This document shows positions 22,399 through 29,591 of a stretch of 64,000 nucleotides of DNA, in pieces. The notes under the pieces are model-generated. The model ran no database searches, was not told the origin of the DNA, and saw only the letters and a program-made list of their open reading frames with translations. The stretch is taken from the NCBI GenBank assembly GCA_903789615.1, contig CAIFEV010000002.1, positions 62,001 to 126,000 on the forward strand. Reading direction: 5' to 3'. Made by a program: the position numbers and the translations under genes. The DNA is from an uncultured Lachnospiraceae bacterium (GTDB taxonomy: Bacteria > Bacillota > Clostridia > Lachnospirales > Lachnospiraceae). Position 1 is the first letter of the stretch; each line of letters begins with the position of its first letter.

Positions 22399-22427
22399 CG
22401 ATGACAGGTCACTCTCACCTGTCATCG
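22399..22427. repeat. Perfect 11-bp hairpin at the start of the GATGA/TCATC array
   Basis: cgatgacaggt (22399-22409) and acctgtcatcg (22417-22427) enclose a 7-nt loop. It could terminate the upstream plus-strand gene, although only a short A-rich tract follows. Its outer bases are the same GATGAC/GTCATC motif used by the periodic array to its right. Confidence 0.7.
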
Positions 22428-22452
22428 AAAAATGATGTTTCTTCCTGTTCCC

Positions 22453-22787
22453 GATGCCACAGAAGACTGGTTTCCGGTTATCCTTCATCGGAACAATCAT
22501 CAGAAGCTTATTTTGATGACAATTATCCCCTCTTCCAGGCAGTCACATCATCGGAATTTCGCTTATTCATTAAGTATTGATGACGGACTCCCGGATTTAA
22601 GGCTTTTAAATCATCAGAAATCACCGCTTTTTGCAAATTTCGATGACAGCCGAAATTTCCGAAGGCAAAAACATCATCTAAAAGCAGTTTTCAATTAGAA
22701 CCCGATGACAGCCAGAATATCATCTAAAGGTAGTTCATCAGCAAAAATTCCGATGACCACCCTCTCTTTCAGCGCCGACGAATCATC
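22453..22787. repeat. 63-bp-period array of alternating inverted 6-mers
   Basis: Non-coding array between two convergent genes. GATGAC-type hexamers start at 22453 (as GATGCC), 22515, 22579, 22642, 22704 and 22752. Inverted ATCATC hexamers start at 22496, 22547, 22610, 22673, 22719 and 22782. In the regular part the hexamers alternate in orientation and are separated by unique segments of 24-27 bases, giving a 62-64-bp period per pair. The unit at 22704 has lost about 16 internal bases. Units at 22642 and 22704 also share GATGACAGCC and ATCATCTAAA. I cannot assign this to a known element. Confidence 0.75.
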
Positions 22788-22811
22788 GATACGGATGTAT
22801 CGTCTGAATTT

Positions 22812-23462
22812 TCACTGCTTCAGCCGGCATCCGACCACCCGCGGATGTTCGGATACCGTATCCACGACCAGCTCCAGATCAAAAACGTATTTTCCGTCTC
22901 CTGTCTGATTGTGATTCTTGAATGCCGCCAGTTCCTCACCGCTCCCGGAAAAAGCGACGGTATAGATGTAATGATTCCCGTTCACATCCGTGAAGCGCAC
23001 CGTGTCGCCCGCCGCCATCTGTGTCAGCATTGAGAATTGTTCCGGCAGATCCGTCCCCTGAATAACAAGAAAAGACTCCGACTTTGTTTCGGAGTCTTCT
23101 CCATATGTGCGAAGACAAGGCATGTTCCCTGTCTTCTCATCCATACCGCCTACCGGCCAGGAACGGTTAAGGCTTTCAATATCCAGAATTCCGGCACAGT
23201 TGATGCCTTCGATTTGCATCACCGGCAGCGGCCCGCTCAGCTCCTGCGGGGTCATCCGCTCAGAGGCTGCTCCGGCTTCCTTCGGGATTGCCTCTGTGAG
23301 ATTTATGAGAATTTCCGTGAGTCGGTCCGATGCGCGTTTCCTGTCAAGCATCCATCTTCCTAAAACTGCTGCTGCCGCAAGAATTGCTGCGAGGCCTGCT
23401 ATCAACAGCAGCCTGCCTGCCCGTCTTGTGCCTTCCCGTCTTGTACTGCTTTGTTCTCTCAA
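22812..23462 (-). CDS. Sortase-fold protein lacking catalytic His and Cys
   Basis: A 216-aa protein with an N-terminal membrane anchor (about residues 15-37) and a sortase-like beta-barrel. Recognisable barrel elements are GILDIESLNRSWPVGG (91-106), FLVIQGTDLPEQFSML (131-146), GDTVRFTDVNGNHYIYTV (152-169) and a final LELVVDT-x5-PRVV stretch (196-210). In active sortases the second element reads G-H and the last reads T-L-x-T-C. Here the His position is Thr137 and the Cys position is Asp201, while the Arg is kept (Arg208). It starts with TTG, supported by AAGGAAAA seven bases upstream. It is the last gene of the pilus operon, ten bases after the minor pilin. Confidence 0.7.
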   Translation of the reverse strand: MREQSSTRREGTRRAGRLLLIAGLAAILAAAAVLGRWMLDRKRASDRLTEILINLTEAIPKEAGAASERMTPQELSGPLPVMQIEGINCAGILDIESLNRSWPVGGMDEKTGNMPCLRTYGEDSETKSESFLVIQGTDLPEQFSMLTQMAAGDTVRFTDVNGNHYIYTVAFSGSGEELAAFKNHNQTGDGKYVFDLELVVDTVSEHPRVVGCRLKQ

Positions 23463-23472
23463 AATCTTTTCC

Positions 23473-24531
23473 TTACCGACGGGCCATACGCCATCCGATG
23501 GTCACCAGCGCAAGACCACTGACACACATCAGGAAAAGCCATCCGAAAATCCGGCTGTGGTCACCCGTTGAAACTGTACCGCCGTTGCCGGTTGTCCTCT
23601 GCTGCTGTGCCGCAGGCGTAACCTGTTCTGTTCCGTAAGTAACCTCCTGTCCGGGCGTCGGACCCCCGCCGGACGTCTGCCCGGCGCTCGTCGTCTGCTC
23701 CGGTGTCTGCGACTGTGTCTCCCGCTGTCTGGTATTAGTTATCTGAAATGTCGTTCCATCCGACGATGTCTTCACCGTGTATCCCGCCGGGATGTTGTCC
23801 TCTTTCACAAGGAAAACACCGCTCTCCGCTTCCCAGGAATAGCTCCAGTTATTGTCCGCATTCAGGCTCACTGTCTGATAAACCGCACCGTCCTTGAGAA
23901 TCGTCACGGCAATTTCAGACGGCCGGTCCGCCTTCTCATCTCCCTGCCACAGCTTCTGTACCCGGTAGGAAGTTTTCTCCGGTCCCGGCTTGCTCATGGC
24001 TTTGACATGCAGCGTTACATCTTTTACATACTCACCGTCCTTAAAATCATACGGTAGAGACTGAAGCTGTGCTCCGACTGTATAATCGCTTTTAGCCGGA
24101 GCATCCCATAAAATCAGATACAGACCGGATGGAATGTCGGATAACCTTGCACTCCCGTCCTGTATAACCGTCTGAATGTCTGCCGCTTTTCCATCAGCCC
24201 GCACATAGGCTTCAAGAGTCTGAGCGCCTCCCTCCAGTTTTCCGCTGTCCGACCCGTCAAAGTCCGCACCGCCCAGATATCCTGCGTACGTTCCGCTCAG
24301 CGTATACTGCCCTTCCGGAGAAAAGTCTGCCACCTTGTACAGCCTGACTTGTGTTCCGTTCAGGCTCTCCTGGTCAGACAGAATAGTCAGGCTCACCTGA
24401 GACTGTAAAGTATTTCCCTCAGAGGCCAGAACCGGCAGCACCGATGCCAGAAGCAGGCACAGAACAAGGCTGCACGAAAGGAAACAGTCTCTCCAAAATT
24501 TAGTCTTTTTCTGACGGATCCTTCCCTTCAT
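23473..24531 (-). CDS. Cna-B-type minor pilin/surface protein
   Basis: A 352-aa secreted protein. The signal peptide is at residues 14-38 (hydrophobic core LVLCLLLASVLPVLA). An N-terminal pilin-like domain (about 40-195) is followed by a Cna-B domain (about 200-275, starting YRVQKLWQGDEKADRP, ending FQITNT). Then come a Gln/Thr/Gly-rich stalk and a C-terminal membrane helix with an RMARR tail. The expected LPxTG is replaced by GTVSTGDHS just before the helix, so anchoring may use an atypical sorting motif. I chose the ATG at 24531 (GGGGGAAG upstream); its first 32 bases overlap the sortase gene. It is probably the basal or accessory pilin. Confidence 0.78.
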   Translation of the reverse strand: MKGRIRQKKTKFWRDCFLSCSLVLCLLLASVLPVLASEGNTLQSQVSLTILSDQESLNGTQVRLYKVADFSPEGQYTLSGTYAGYLGGADFDGSDSGKLEGGAQTLEAYVRADGKAADIQTVIQDGSARLSDIPSGLYLILWDAPAKSDYTVGAQLQSLPYDFKDGEYVKDVTLHVKAMSKPGPEKTSYRVQKLWQGDEKADRPSEIAVTILKDGAVYQTVSLNADNNWSYSWEAESGVFLVKEDNIPAGYTVKTSSDGTTFQITNTRQRETQSQTPEQTTSAGQTSGGGPTPGQEVTYGTEQVTPAAQQQRTTGNGGTVSTGDHSRIFGWLFLMCVSGLALVTIGWRMARR

Positions 24532-25417
24532 ATTTTTTCTTCCCCCTCGGTATTTCAGTGTATAGTTTCCGCTTTTTCCGCCGCCCCGCAAACGCGGATA
24601 TAACCATGCGGGCAGCAATCAGAAGCGCCATGCCAACCATGAGAAATGGCATGATAAAATACGGTTCCAACCTCAGCGCATCCGCCGTTACAGCTCCCTT
24701 TGCCGGTACCGTGCCAGTTCGGTGTCCCCGCACAAGAAGACGGTGCGTGTTAAGGCCATAGGGTGTGCAGGTGACCAGAGTACAAAGATCCTCCTCCGGA
24801 TTCATGGCAAGATCGTCCAGCTCATCCGGCAGCACCACTTTGATCTGATCCACCTCGTATGTCAGTGTCTGATCGAGTACCTGAAGATAAAAGACATCAC
24901 CCTTCTTCAGCTTATCGATATCATTGAACAGTCTGGCGGACGGAAGCCCTGTATGACCGGATATTGCGCAATGAGTTCCCATTCCGCCAACCGGGAGCGA
25001 GCTTCCCTCGATGTGGCCAATGGCAATCTGAAGCACAGTACTCTCGGTGCCGTGATAGATCGGAAGATCCACATGGATGGACGGGATCTGGACATATCCC
25101 ATAATCCCCGTTCCGGTCACATCCAGAATCTGGCGGTAATATGCATCATCCTCCTCATCCGGCACAAAGCGGCTGCCATCATCCGGGAGTTCCTCGTTGT
25201 ACCGGACCGCCTCATCCCACATGTTCTTATACCGCTCCGGTGTCAGATCTGCAACCTGCTCCACATAGCCTGCGATAGCCCGTGTCTGATGCATACGATT
25301 CCACCAGTCCGAAACACCCGGATATGCCATCAGGGCGATCCCTGTGACCAGTATCCCCACGATTGCTATGCCGGCAAGCCGCGAAGTGATCCCTCTTTTC
25401 TTTGTTTTCTGGTTCAT
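24500..25417 (-). CDS. srtC: Class C sortase (pilus polymerase)
   Basis: A 305-aa enzyme with the class C layout: N-terminal helix (13-32), catalytic barrel, C-terminal helix (about 252-275) and a basic tail. The catalytic triad is intact: His155 (AISGHTG), Cys217 (TLVTC) and Arg226 (THRLLVRG). The SSLPVGGMGTHCAISGHTGL segment is characteristic. A D-E-x-D-D-A-Y stretch near residues 87-93 lies where the inhibitory lid usually sits. It joins pilins through isopeptide bonds. Since the IS insertion it is separated from the major pilin gene by about 2.3 kb, which may change its expression. It overlaps the downstream minor pilin by 32 bases. Confidence 0.93.
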   Translation of the reverse strand: MNQKTKKRGITSRLAGIAIVGILVTGIALMAYPGVSDWWNRMHQTRAIAGYVEQVADLTPERYKNMWDEAVRYNEELPDDGSRFVPDEEDDAYYRQILDVTGTGIMGYVQIPSIHVDLPIYHGTESTVLQIAIGHIEGSSLPVGGMGTHCAISGHTGLPSARLFNDIDKLKKGDVFYLQVLDQTLTYEVDQIKVVLPDELDDLAMNPEEDLCTLVTCTPYGLNTHRLLVRGHRTGTVPAKGAVTADALRLEPYFIMPFLMVGMALLIAARMVISAFAGRRKKRKLYTEIPRGKKKYEGKDPSEKD

Positions 25418-25527
25418 CGTGCCCTAAAAGAATTCCTTCCTGCTGCCATGAACCGGGCAGAACCGCTGACTAAGCAACTCCGCTTCTTTCAGCGGCTCTG
25501 CCTGATTAACAACCGGGAATCGCCGTC

Positions 25528-25580
25528 AGCCCGGGGAAAAGCCCCGGGCCGCGGCTGCATTCCTCATGCAGGTTCAAAAT
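25528..25580. repeat. Left copy of 53-bp target-site duplication
   Basis: Identical, base for base, to 27813-27865 and directly abutting the left end of the IS. Read on the minus strand it encodes two hairpins: ctgcat-gagga-atgcag and cccgggg-ctttt-ccccggg. These look like a stabilising or processing structure originally lying between the major pilin and sortase genes. Confidence 0.92.
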
Positions 25581-25605
25581 CCGGTTTTAAACACTTTGAA
25601 ATGCC

Positions 25606-25649
25606 AAGGAGGCAGAAAACGTTGGAAAATCAACGCTTTCTGCCTCCTT
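25606..25649. terminator. Long hairpin inside the left IS end
   Basis: aaggaggcagaaa (25606-25618) pairs with tttctgcctcctt (25637-25649), and an inner cgttg/caacg pair continues the stem with one mismatch. It lies after the transposase stop, so it can terminate the transposase transcript and could also block read-through from the pilin into srtC. Confidence 0.6.
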
Positions 25650-25698
25650 ATCTGTCCTTCAAAATGTTGTATGTGGAGGGCTTTTGAATTTTCGCAAT

Positions 25699-27669
25699 TT
25701 AAAAACTTCTCGACAATTTATTTAATGTTTTCGGATAATATCGCTTGTGATTTAGCCCACCATTGAACGTTTCCTCCAACGCTGTCAGCGTGGTACAGCC
25801 TCCGTATAATGAAATGTAATATTGATCCTCTACATTTCCGACGATCATATGGTTTAATGTCTCTATAATATCCTGCGTCGTGCAATGATAGCGGCTTTGA
25901 TTAACTTTGATCTCAAGAAGCCTATAGATGAGAAGCGCGGTGTAACATATCATAAAATGTGAAATTATGTGCTCGTGCTTTCTATGATAAATCGGTCGAG
26001 CTTCAAAATTTGTTTTCATGATCCTAAAGCATTCTTCAATTTTGTTGCGTGTTTCGCTGATAGAGACTATTTCAAGTACATCTGTAAGATCAGGCTTCGA
26101 TTTTAGCGGATTATCCGGTGCACTTATCATATCTATTTGCAAATTTGTGGCGAGAGCATAAAACCCATCATACTTTTCCTCCTCCGCGATGCGGTCTGTA
26201 TCAATAGAGTATGACACCTGCACTTCCCCACCATCTTTTGCGGTAGTTGTTTTCTTTATGAATCGCTTTGCGTCATTCTGGCTTTTCTTCAGTTCATCCG
26301 GATCACATTTTCTGATGAGATTCTTGGCACGTTCCACCTGACGATTCCGGATATACCTTTGGTATTCCATATATTTTCGTGAGAATCTGATTATTATTTT
26401 CTGCTTAAGAGTGCCCTTAACTTTTACACTCTTTGTTTTTCCGTTCTTGCATATCTTTGTTTCTGTGAGTCCAAGATCAATAAGGCTATCAGCGTCAATT
26501 ACTTTATACGCCATCGAATTATAATATCTAAGATTATCTTTATCATTCTTATCAAATGTTTTTAGAAATTCTATTGATATGGGATCACTTTGAACAATTG
26601 TTCTTCCATCTTTATCTTTCTTACCATCGTTATCGGATGTTGGAATCCAATAATCGCAATCATTGAATACAGAATTCTGCATAACTTCTGACATTTTCTT
26701 AATTGACTGAGTGACAATAAAGCACCTTCCGCCCATGGAATTGAACTGTCTAATCCATGTCGACCCAAGTCCACCATCTGCAACATATATGAAAGAACCG
26801 TTATTATCATGATCAGCATCTCTGAACATTTTGATCAGTTCTTTTTCCAAAGGAATAGCGGTAACCTGTTCATTTGTATTTCCTGGATGAATGCACATTG
26901 ACATTGGAATGCCTTGATTATCCATAAATAATCCCATTTCTACAATCGGGTTGGGACGGTTTTCTTTCGACTTTCCGTACTCGCGCAGTCCTTTTATTTC
27001 CTCTCCGGTTACTTCATCAACATAATTATCATCATTTGTCTCAGTCTCACAGTAATAATTTGTACAGTCGTAATAGCAACGAGATGTATCTCTCTTAACG
27101 ATGTTGTTACTGTACTTAAAAAGCCAACTGATGTATTCGGCGTAATTGTCCTCAAGGATATCCATGGTCCGCATAATATGCTGATACTCGAAATCTGGCT
27201 CCTCGTAATACCAGTCCTTATTTTGCCATGTATAGAGCTTGGATCCAGGCCTCAATATACGGTCATAAACAAGGAATCTGTTAACACGGTCGATATCAAA
27301 TGTGATCTTATTGCCGTTGCAAGCATTTTTGAAGAATTCATTGATGCTTAGCTGGCGATATATATGCTGAAGATAAAAATAGCCGACATTTCTTGTGTAT
27401 AAAGGTGCAATCGATTTTTCTGTGTTGCTTTGAATCAATTCATTGAAATCAAGATGAAGGTCTATGCTTTGCAGACCGCTCTTCTCCTTTTCGTTCATTA
27501 GACGGACTTGCTCTTTTGCATAGGATAATGGATCATCTGTGATTTTTAGTAATTCTGAATGCTTTCCAATAATCTTTACATTTTTACAGGTTACTTTAGA
27601 ACCATTCCGGTAACCTTTTTGAATATAGTAGGTAGGATCCTTCAGTCTCTTGTCAAAGTATAGTTTCAT
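25699..27669 (-). CDS. IS1634-family transposase
   Basis: A 656-aa DDE transposase, full length for the family. The likely acidic triad is an Asp in CYYDCTNYY (about residue 199), an Asp in YVADGG (about 297), and a Glu in KIEECFRIMK (about 543). The last lies in the IS4-type 'Y/E-R-E-K' region followed by HFMICYTALLIYRL. I use the ATG at 27669 because an upstream in-frame extension would run through the IS end and the 53-bp repeat. The reading frame is uninterrupted, so the element may still be active. Confidence 0.92.
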   Translation of the reverse strand: MKLYFDKRLKDPTYYIQKGYRNGSKVTCKNVKIIGKHSELLKITDDPLSYAKEQVRLMNEKEKSGLQSIDLHLDFNELIQSNTEKSIAPLYTRNVGYFYLQHIYRQLSINEFFKNACNGNKITFDIDRVNRFLVYDRILRPGSKLYTWQNKDWYYEEPDFEYQHIMRTMDILEDNYAEYISWLFKYSNNIVKRDTSRCYYDCTNYYCETETNDDNYVDEVTGEEIKGLREYGKSKENRPNPIVEMGLFMDNQGIPMSMCIHPGNTNEQVTAIPLEKELIKMFRDADHDNNGSFIYVADGGLGSTWIRQFNSMGGRCFIVTQSIKKMSEVMQNSVFNDCDYWIPTSDNDGKKDKDGRTIVQSDPISIEFLKTFDKNDKDNLRYYNSMAYKVIDADSLIDLGLTETKICKNGKTKSVKVKGTLKQKIIIRFSRKYMEYQRYIRNRQVERAKNLIRKCDPDELKKSQNDAKRFIKKTTTAKDGGEVQVSYSIDTDRIAEEEKYDGFYALATNLQIDMISAPDNPLKSKPDLTDVLEIVSISETRNKIEECFRIMKTNFEARPIYHRKHEHIISHFMICYTALLIYRLLEIKVNQSRYHCTTQDIIETLNHMIVGNVEDQYYISLYGGCTTLTALEETFNGGLNHKRYYPKTLNKLSRSF

Positions 27670-27812
27670 AAACGAAGTATAACACATGCGCCCTAGACAT
27701 ACAACACATACAACATAATAATCACAGAAATTTGACAGCCAAGAATGGCTCAACCACAACAAAAAAGAGAAGCCGAAGCCTCCCAAAAATGTGCCCAACT
27801 GTTTAAGACCCG

Positions 27813-27865
27813 AGCCCGGGGAAAAGCCCCGGGCCGCGGCTGCATTCCTCATGCAGGTTCAAAAT
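27813..27865. repeat. Right copy of 53-bp target-site duplication
   Basis: Identical to 25528-25580. It begins about 20 bases beyond the stop codon of the pilin C-terminal part, marking the original intergenic position of the hairpin pair. Confidence 0.92.
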
Positions 27866-27884
27866 ATACGTTGAGAACCGTCCG

Positions 27885-28469
27885 TCATGCCCGTCCCGCC
27901 ATCTTCTTCCTGTATACCAGGAGTGCAATGGCTGCTGCGACAAGAATAGCACCTGCTGCATAGAAGATTCTCGTGCCGATGCCGCCGGTGGACGGAAGAA
28001 CCGTTCCTTTCTTGTTTTCAATCTCCGTCGTGATCGTACCGTCCTGCGGAGAAACCGTAGCCTCGTAACGCCCCAGCTTCACAACAGCACTCTTGTCTGA
28101 AGTTCCCATCAGCTTGAGGAGAGCCGGATTATCGGACTGCTCGTCATGAGAAGCACTGATCTCGAAGTCTATGTCTTCGATCTTGTTATACCCTTCCGGA
28201 GCCGATGTCTCAGACAGCCGGTAAACTCCGTCATCGAGTCCCTTGAATTCGAACGTTGTTGTATCACCTGCTTCAATTGTCTTTACAGTCTGGTACGTGC
28301 CATCTTGTCCCTTCTTGGAAAGGGTGAACGCCGCGCCTGCAAGCGGCTTTTTATCCGGATCGACCTTATTCACGATTGTCTCGTAGGTAAATACGATAAC
28401 CTTGTCATCCGGTGTTCTTCCCGTTTTTGTTGTATCATACGGATTGTTTGAAAACTCCACATGGCTCAT
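27885..28469 (-). CDS. Major pilin, C-terminal part (after frameshift)
   Basis: A 194-aa open frame containing the end of a fimbrial isopeptide-forming D2-type domain (EFSNNPYD, then TPDDKVIVFTYETIVNKVD), a SpaA/Cna-B-like domain (PLAGAAFTLSKKGQDGTYQ to APEGYNKIEDIDF), and an LPSTGG sorting signal, hydrophobic helix and KKMAGRA tail. It has no signal peptide. It continues the upstream pilin frame after a one-base shift at about 28481-28488. Its ATG overlaps the TGA of the first part (ATGA). As a separate protein it would stay in the cytoplasm, so it is either part of a pseudogene, made by frameshifting, or a sequencing artefact. Confidence 0.85.
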   Translation of the reverse strand: MSHVEFSNNPYDTTKTGRTPDDKVIVFTYETIVNKVDPDKKPLAGAAFTLSKKGQDGTYQTVKTIEAGDTTTFEFKGLDDGVYRLSETSAPEGYNKIEDIDFEISASHDEQSDNPALLKLMGTSDKSAVVKLGRYEATVSPQDGTITTEIENKKGTVLPSTGGIGTRIFYAAGAILVAAAIALLVYRKKMAGRA

Positions 28470-29449
28470 ATTGGGATTGCCGGCGCGCCGATCACGGCAT
28501 TGTCATTGAGCTTTGCCGTGTACTCAACCCGGATGACGGAATTTGCCGTCACAGATTTAATCGATTTCAAATCATCAAACTGAATTTCAAACGTGCAGCT
28601 ATCTCCCGGCTTCTCCACAACTGTATATCCGGTCGTGATCGGTTCTGTAGCTGCATCTATGTAGACCTTAACGGAATCTTTGTTAAATGTCAGTCCCGGG
28701 CTTTCAACATCATGGAACACAAATTTATACGTGCTGTAATCACCATAATCCGGTGCCACCTGCCCGACAAGCTCGAACGGAACATCATCTCCGATATCCC
28801 AGTCCGCGGCGTCCTGCCAGCCAGTCATTTCCTGGTCCTTGGAATCATTGATATCCTTTACCTTCTTGTAAGAAGTCGTCGACGAACTCTTGGCTTTGAC
28901 TTCCACATCAGCACCGGCCACCTTCAGTATATACTTTGAAAAAGTATCGCCTTTCAGATCTTTCGAAACATCTTTAATCAGATAGTATCCGTCGCCAAGT
29001 CCCGAGATAGTTGCCGTTTTTGTTTTATCATCCGCCACAGATGTTCCTGACGTTTGATTAAGGTGATTTGCGGCGGCAATGGCAAATGTCTCTGCATCCC
29101 CCGGATTCGAGGAAGATGAAAGAATATCCGCCACATCGCTGGCAGATTTTGCGTTCCCGAAGGTAGAAGGATAGGTTTTCGCCAGTGTCGCCAGCAGATC
29201 ATCGCCATTTACACCCGTACCCCAGGTAATGTTTGACAAAACGCCATCTTTATCTCCTTGACTGTACGTACCAGAAAAAATCTGATACACCTCGTAGGTA
29301 TGGACTTGTGTGCCGTCATCGCTCGGCTTGATTGTAATGGTATGGCCCGTCGATGCATCAGCACGGACTGTGCCGGCCATTCCAACGCTCATTGTAAGAG
29401 CCACCGCAAGTGCGGCCAGAATGCTGATAAGCTTGTGAATTCGCTTCAT
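28466..29449 (-). CDS. Major pilin, N-terminal part (truncated by frameshift)
   Basis: A 327-aa frame beginning with a signal peptide (MKRIHKLISILAALAVALTM) and followed by the N-terminal pilin domain (about 35-200) and most of an isopeptide-forming D2 domain. The last lines up to VEYTAKLNDNAVIG are typical, but the expected continuation 'AGNPN-x-SH' is lost and the frame ends at once. Restoring one base in the GGCGCGCC stretch rejoins it to 27885-28469, giving a roughly 518-aa pilin of normal length. A strong GGAG ribosome site precedes the start. In the current sequence this part lacks the LPXTG anchor and could not be polymerised by the sortase. Confidence 0.85.
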   Translation of the reverse strand: MKRIHKLISILAALAVALTMSVGMAGTVRADASTGHTITIKPSDDGTQVHTYEVYQIFSGTYSQGDKDGVLSNITWGTGVNGDDLLATLAKTYPSTFGNAKSASDVADILSSSSNPGDAETFAIAAANHLNQTSGTSVADDKTKTATISGLGDGYYLIKDVSKDLKGDTFSKYILKVAGADVEVKAKSSSTTSYKKVKDINDSKDQEMTGWQDAADWDIGDDVPFELVGQVAPDYGDYSTYKFVFHDVESPGLTFNKDSVKVYIDAATEPITTGYTVVEKPGDSCTFEIQFDDLKSIKSVTANSVIRVEYTAKLNDNAVIGAPAIPI

Positions 29450-29496
29450 AAACTTAAGCTCCTTTCAAATTGTTTTCCCTGTTTCATCATCAAATG

Positions 29497-29520
29497 CCGC
29501 AATCTGGTTCATTGCAGCGG
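29497..29520. repeat. Hairpin between tip protein and major pilin genes
   Basis: ccgcaat and attgc-a-gcgg form a stem with one bulge around ctggttc. A second GC-rich pair (gccggc repeated about 20 bases apart at 29527-29551) follows. Neither has a T tract; they may act as mRNA-stabilising structures upstream of the abundant pilin message. Confidence 0.4.
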
Positions 29521-29591
29521 GCGGGAGCCGGCCATTTTCATCCCCTGCCGGCGATACCGCCTCTCATACTTCTCATGAATCAAATCTGTCC

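Larger units (their letters stand above)
25581..27812 (-). mobile_element. IS1634-like insertion sequence (2232 bp)
   Basis: Bounded exactly by two copies of a 53-bp direct repeat. The ends are imperfect inverted repeats: ccggttttaaacactttg at the left and, read inward from the right, cgggtcttaaacagttgg. They match at 13 of 18 positions. It carries one intact transposase gene. IS1634 of Mycoplasma mycoides is known for making unusually long and variable target duplications, which fits the 53 bp here. The element is clearly more AT-rich than its surroundings, indicating recent acquisition from a lower-GC donor. It interrupts the pilus operon between the major pilin and srtC. Confidence 0.9.

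Noticed and set aside
22432-22698. An 88-codon open frame running along the GATGA/TCATC array.
   Set aside because: The 63-bp period is a multiple of three, which keeps a frame partly open by chance. Stops interrupt it in later units, there is no ribosome site, and the peptide is not convincingly repetitive.
22399-22787. CRISPR, TIGR-type guide array or type III antitoxin RNA repeats.
   Set aside because: The repeated element is only six bases and alternates in orientation. No Cas, Nop5-domain Tas or ToxN-like gene lies nearby, and units are not near-identical direct repeats.
25699-27852. A longer transposase starting at 27852.
   Set aside because: The extension reads through the terminal inverted repeat and the 53-bp target duplication, which lie outside the element. 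The family N-terminus begins at 27669.
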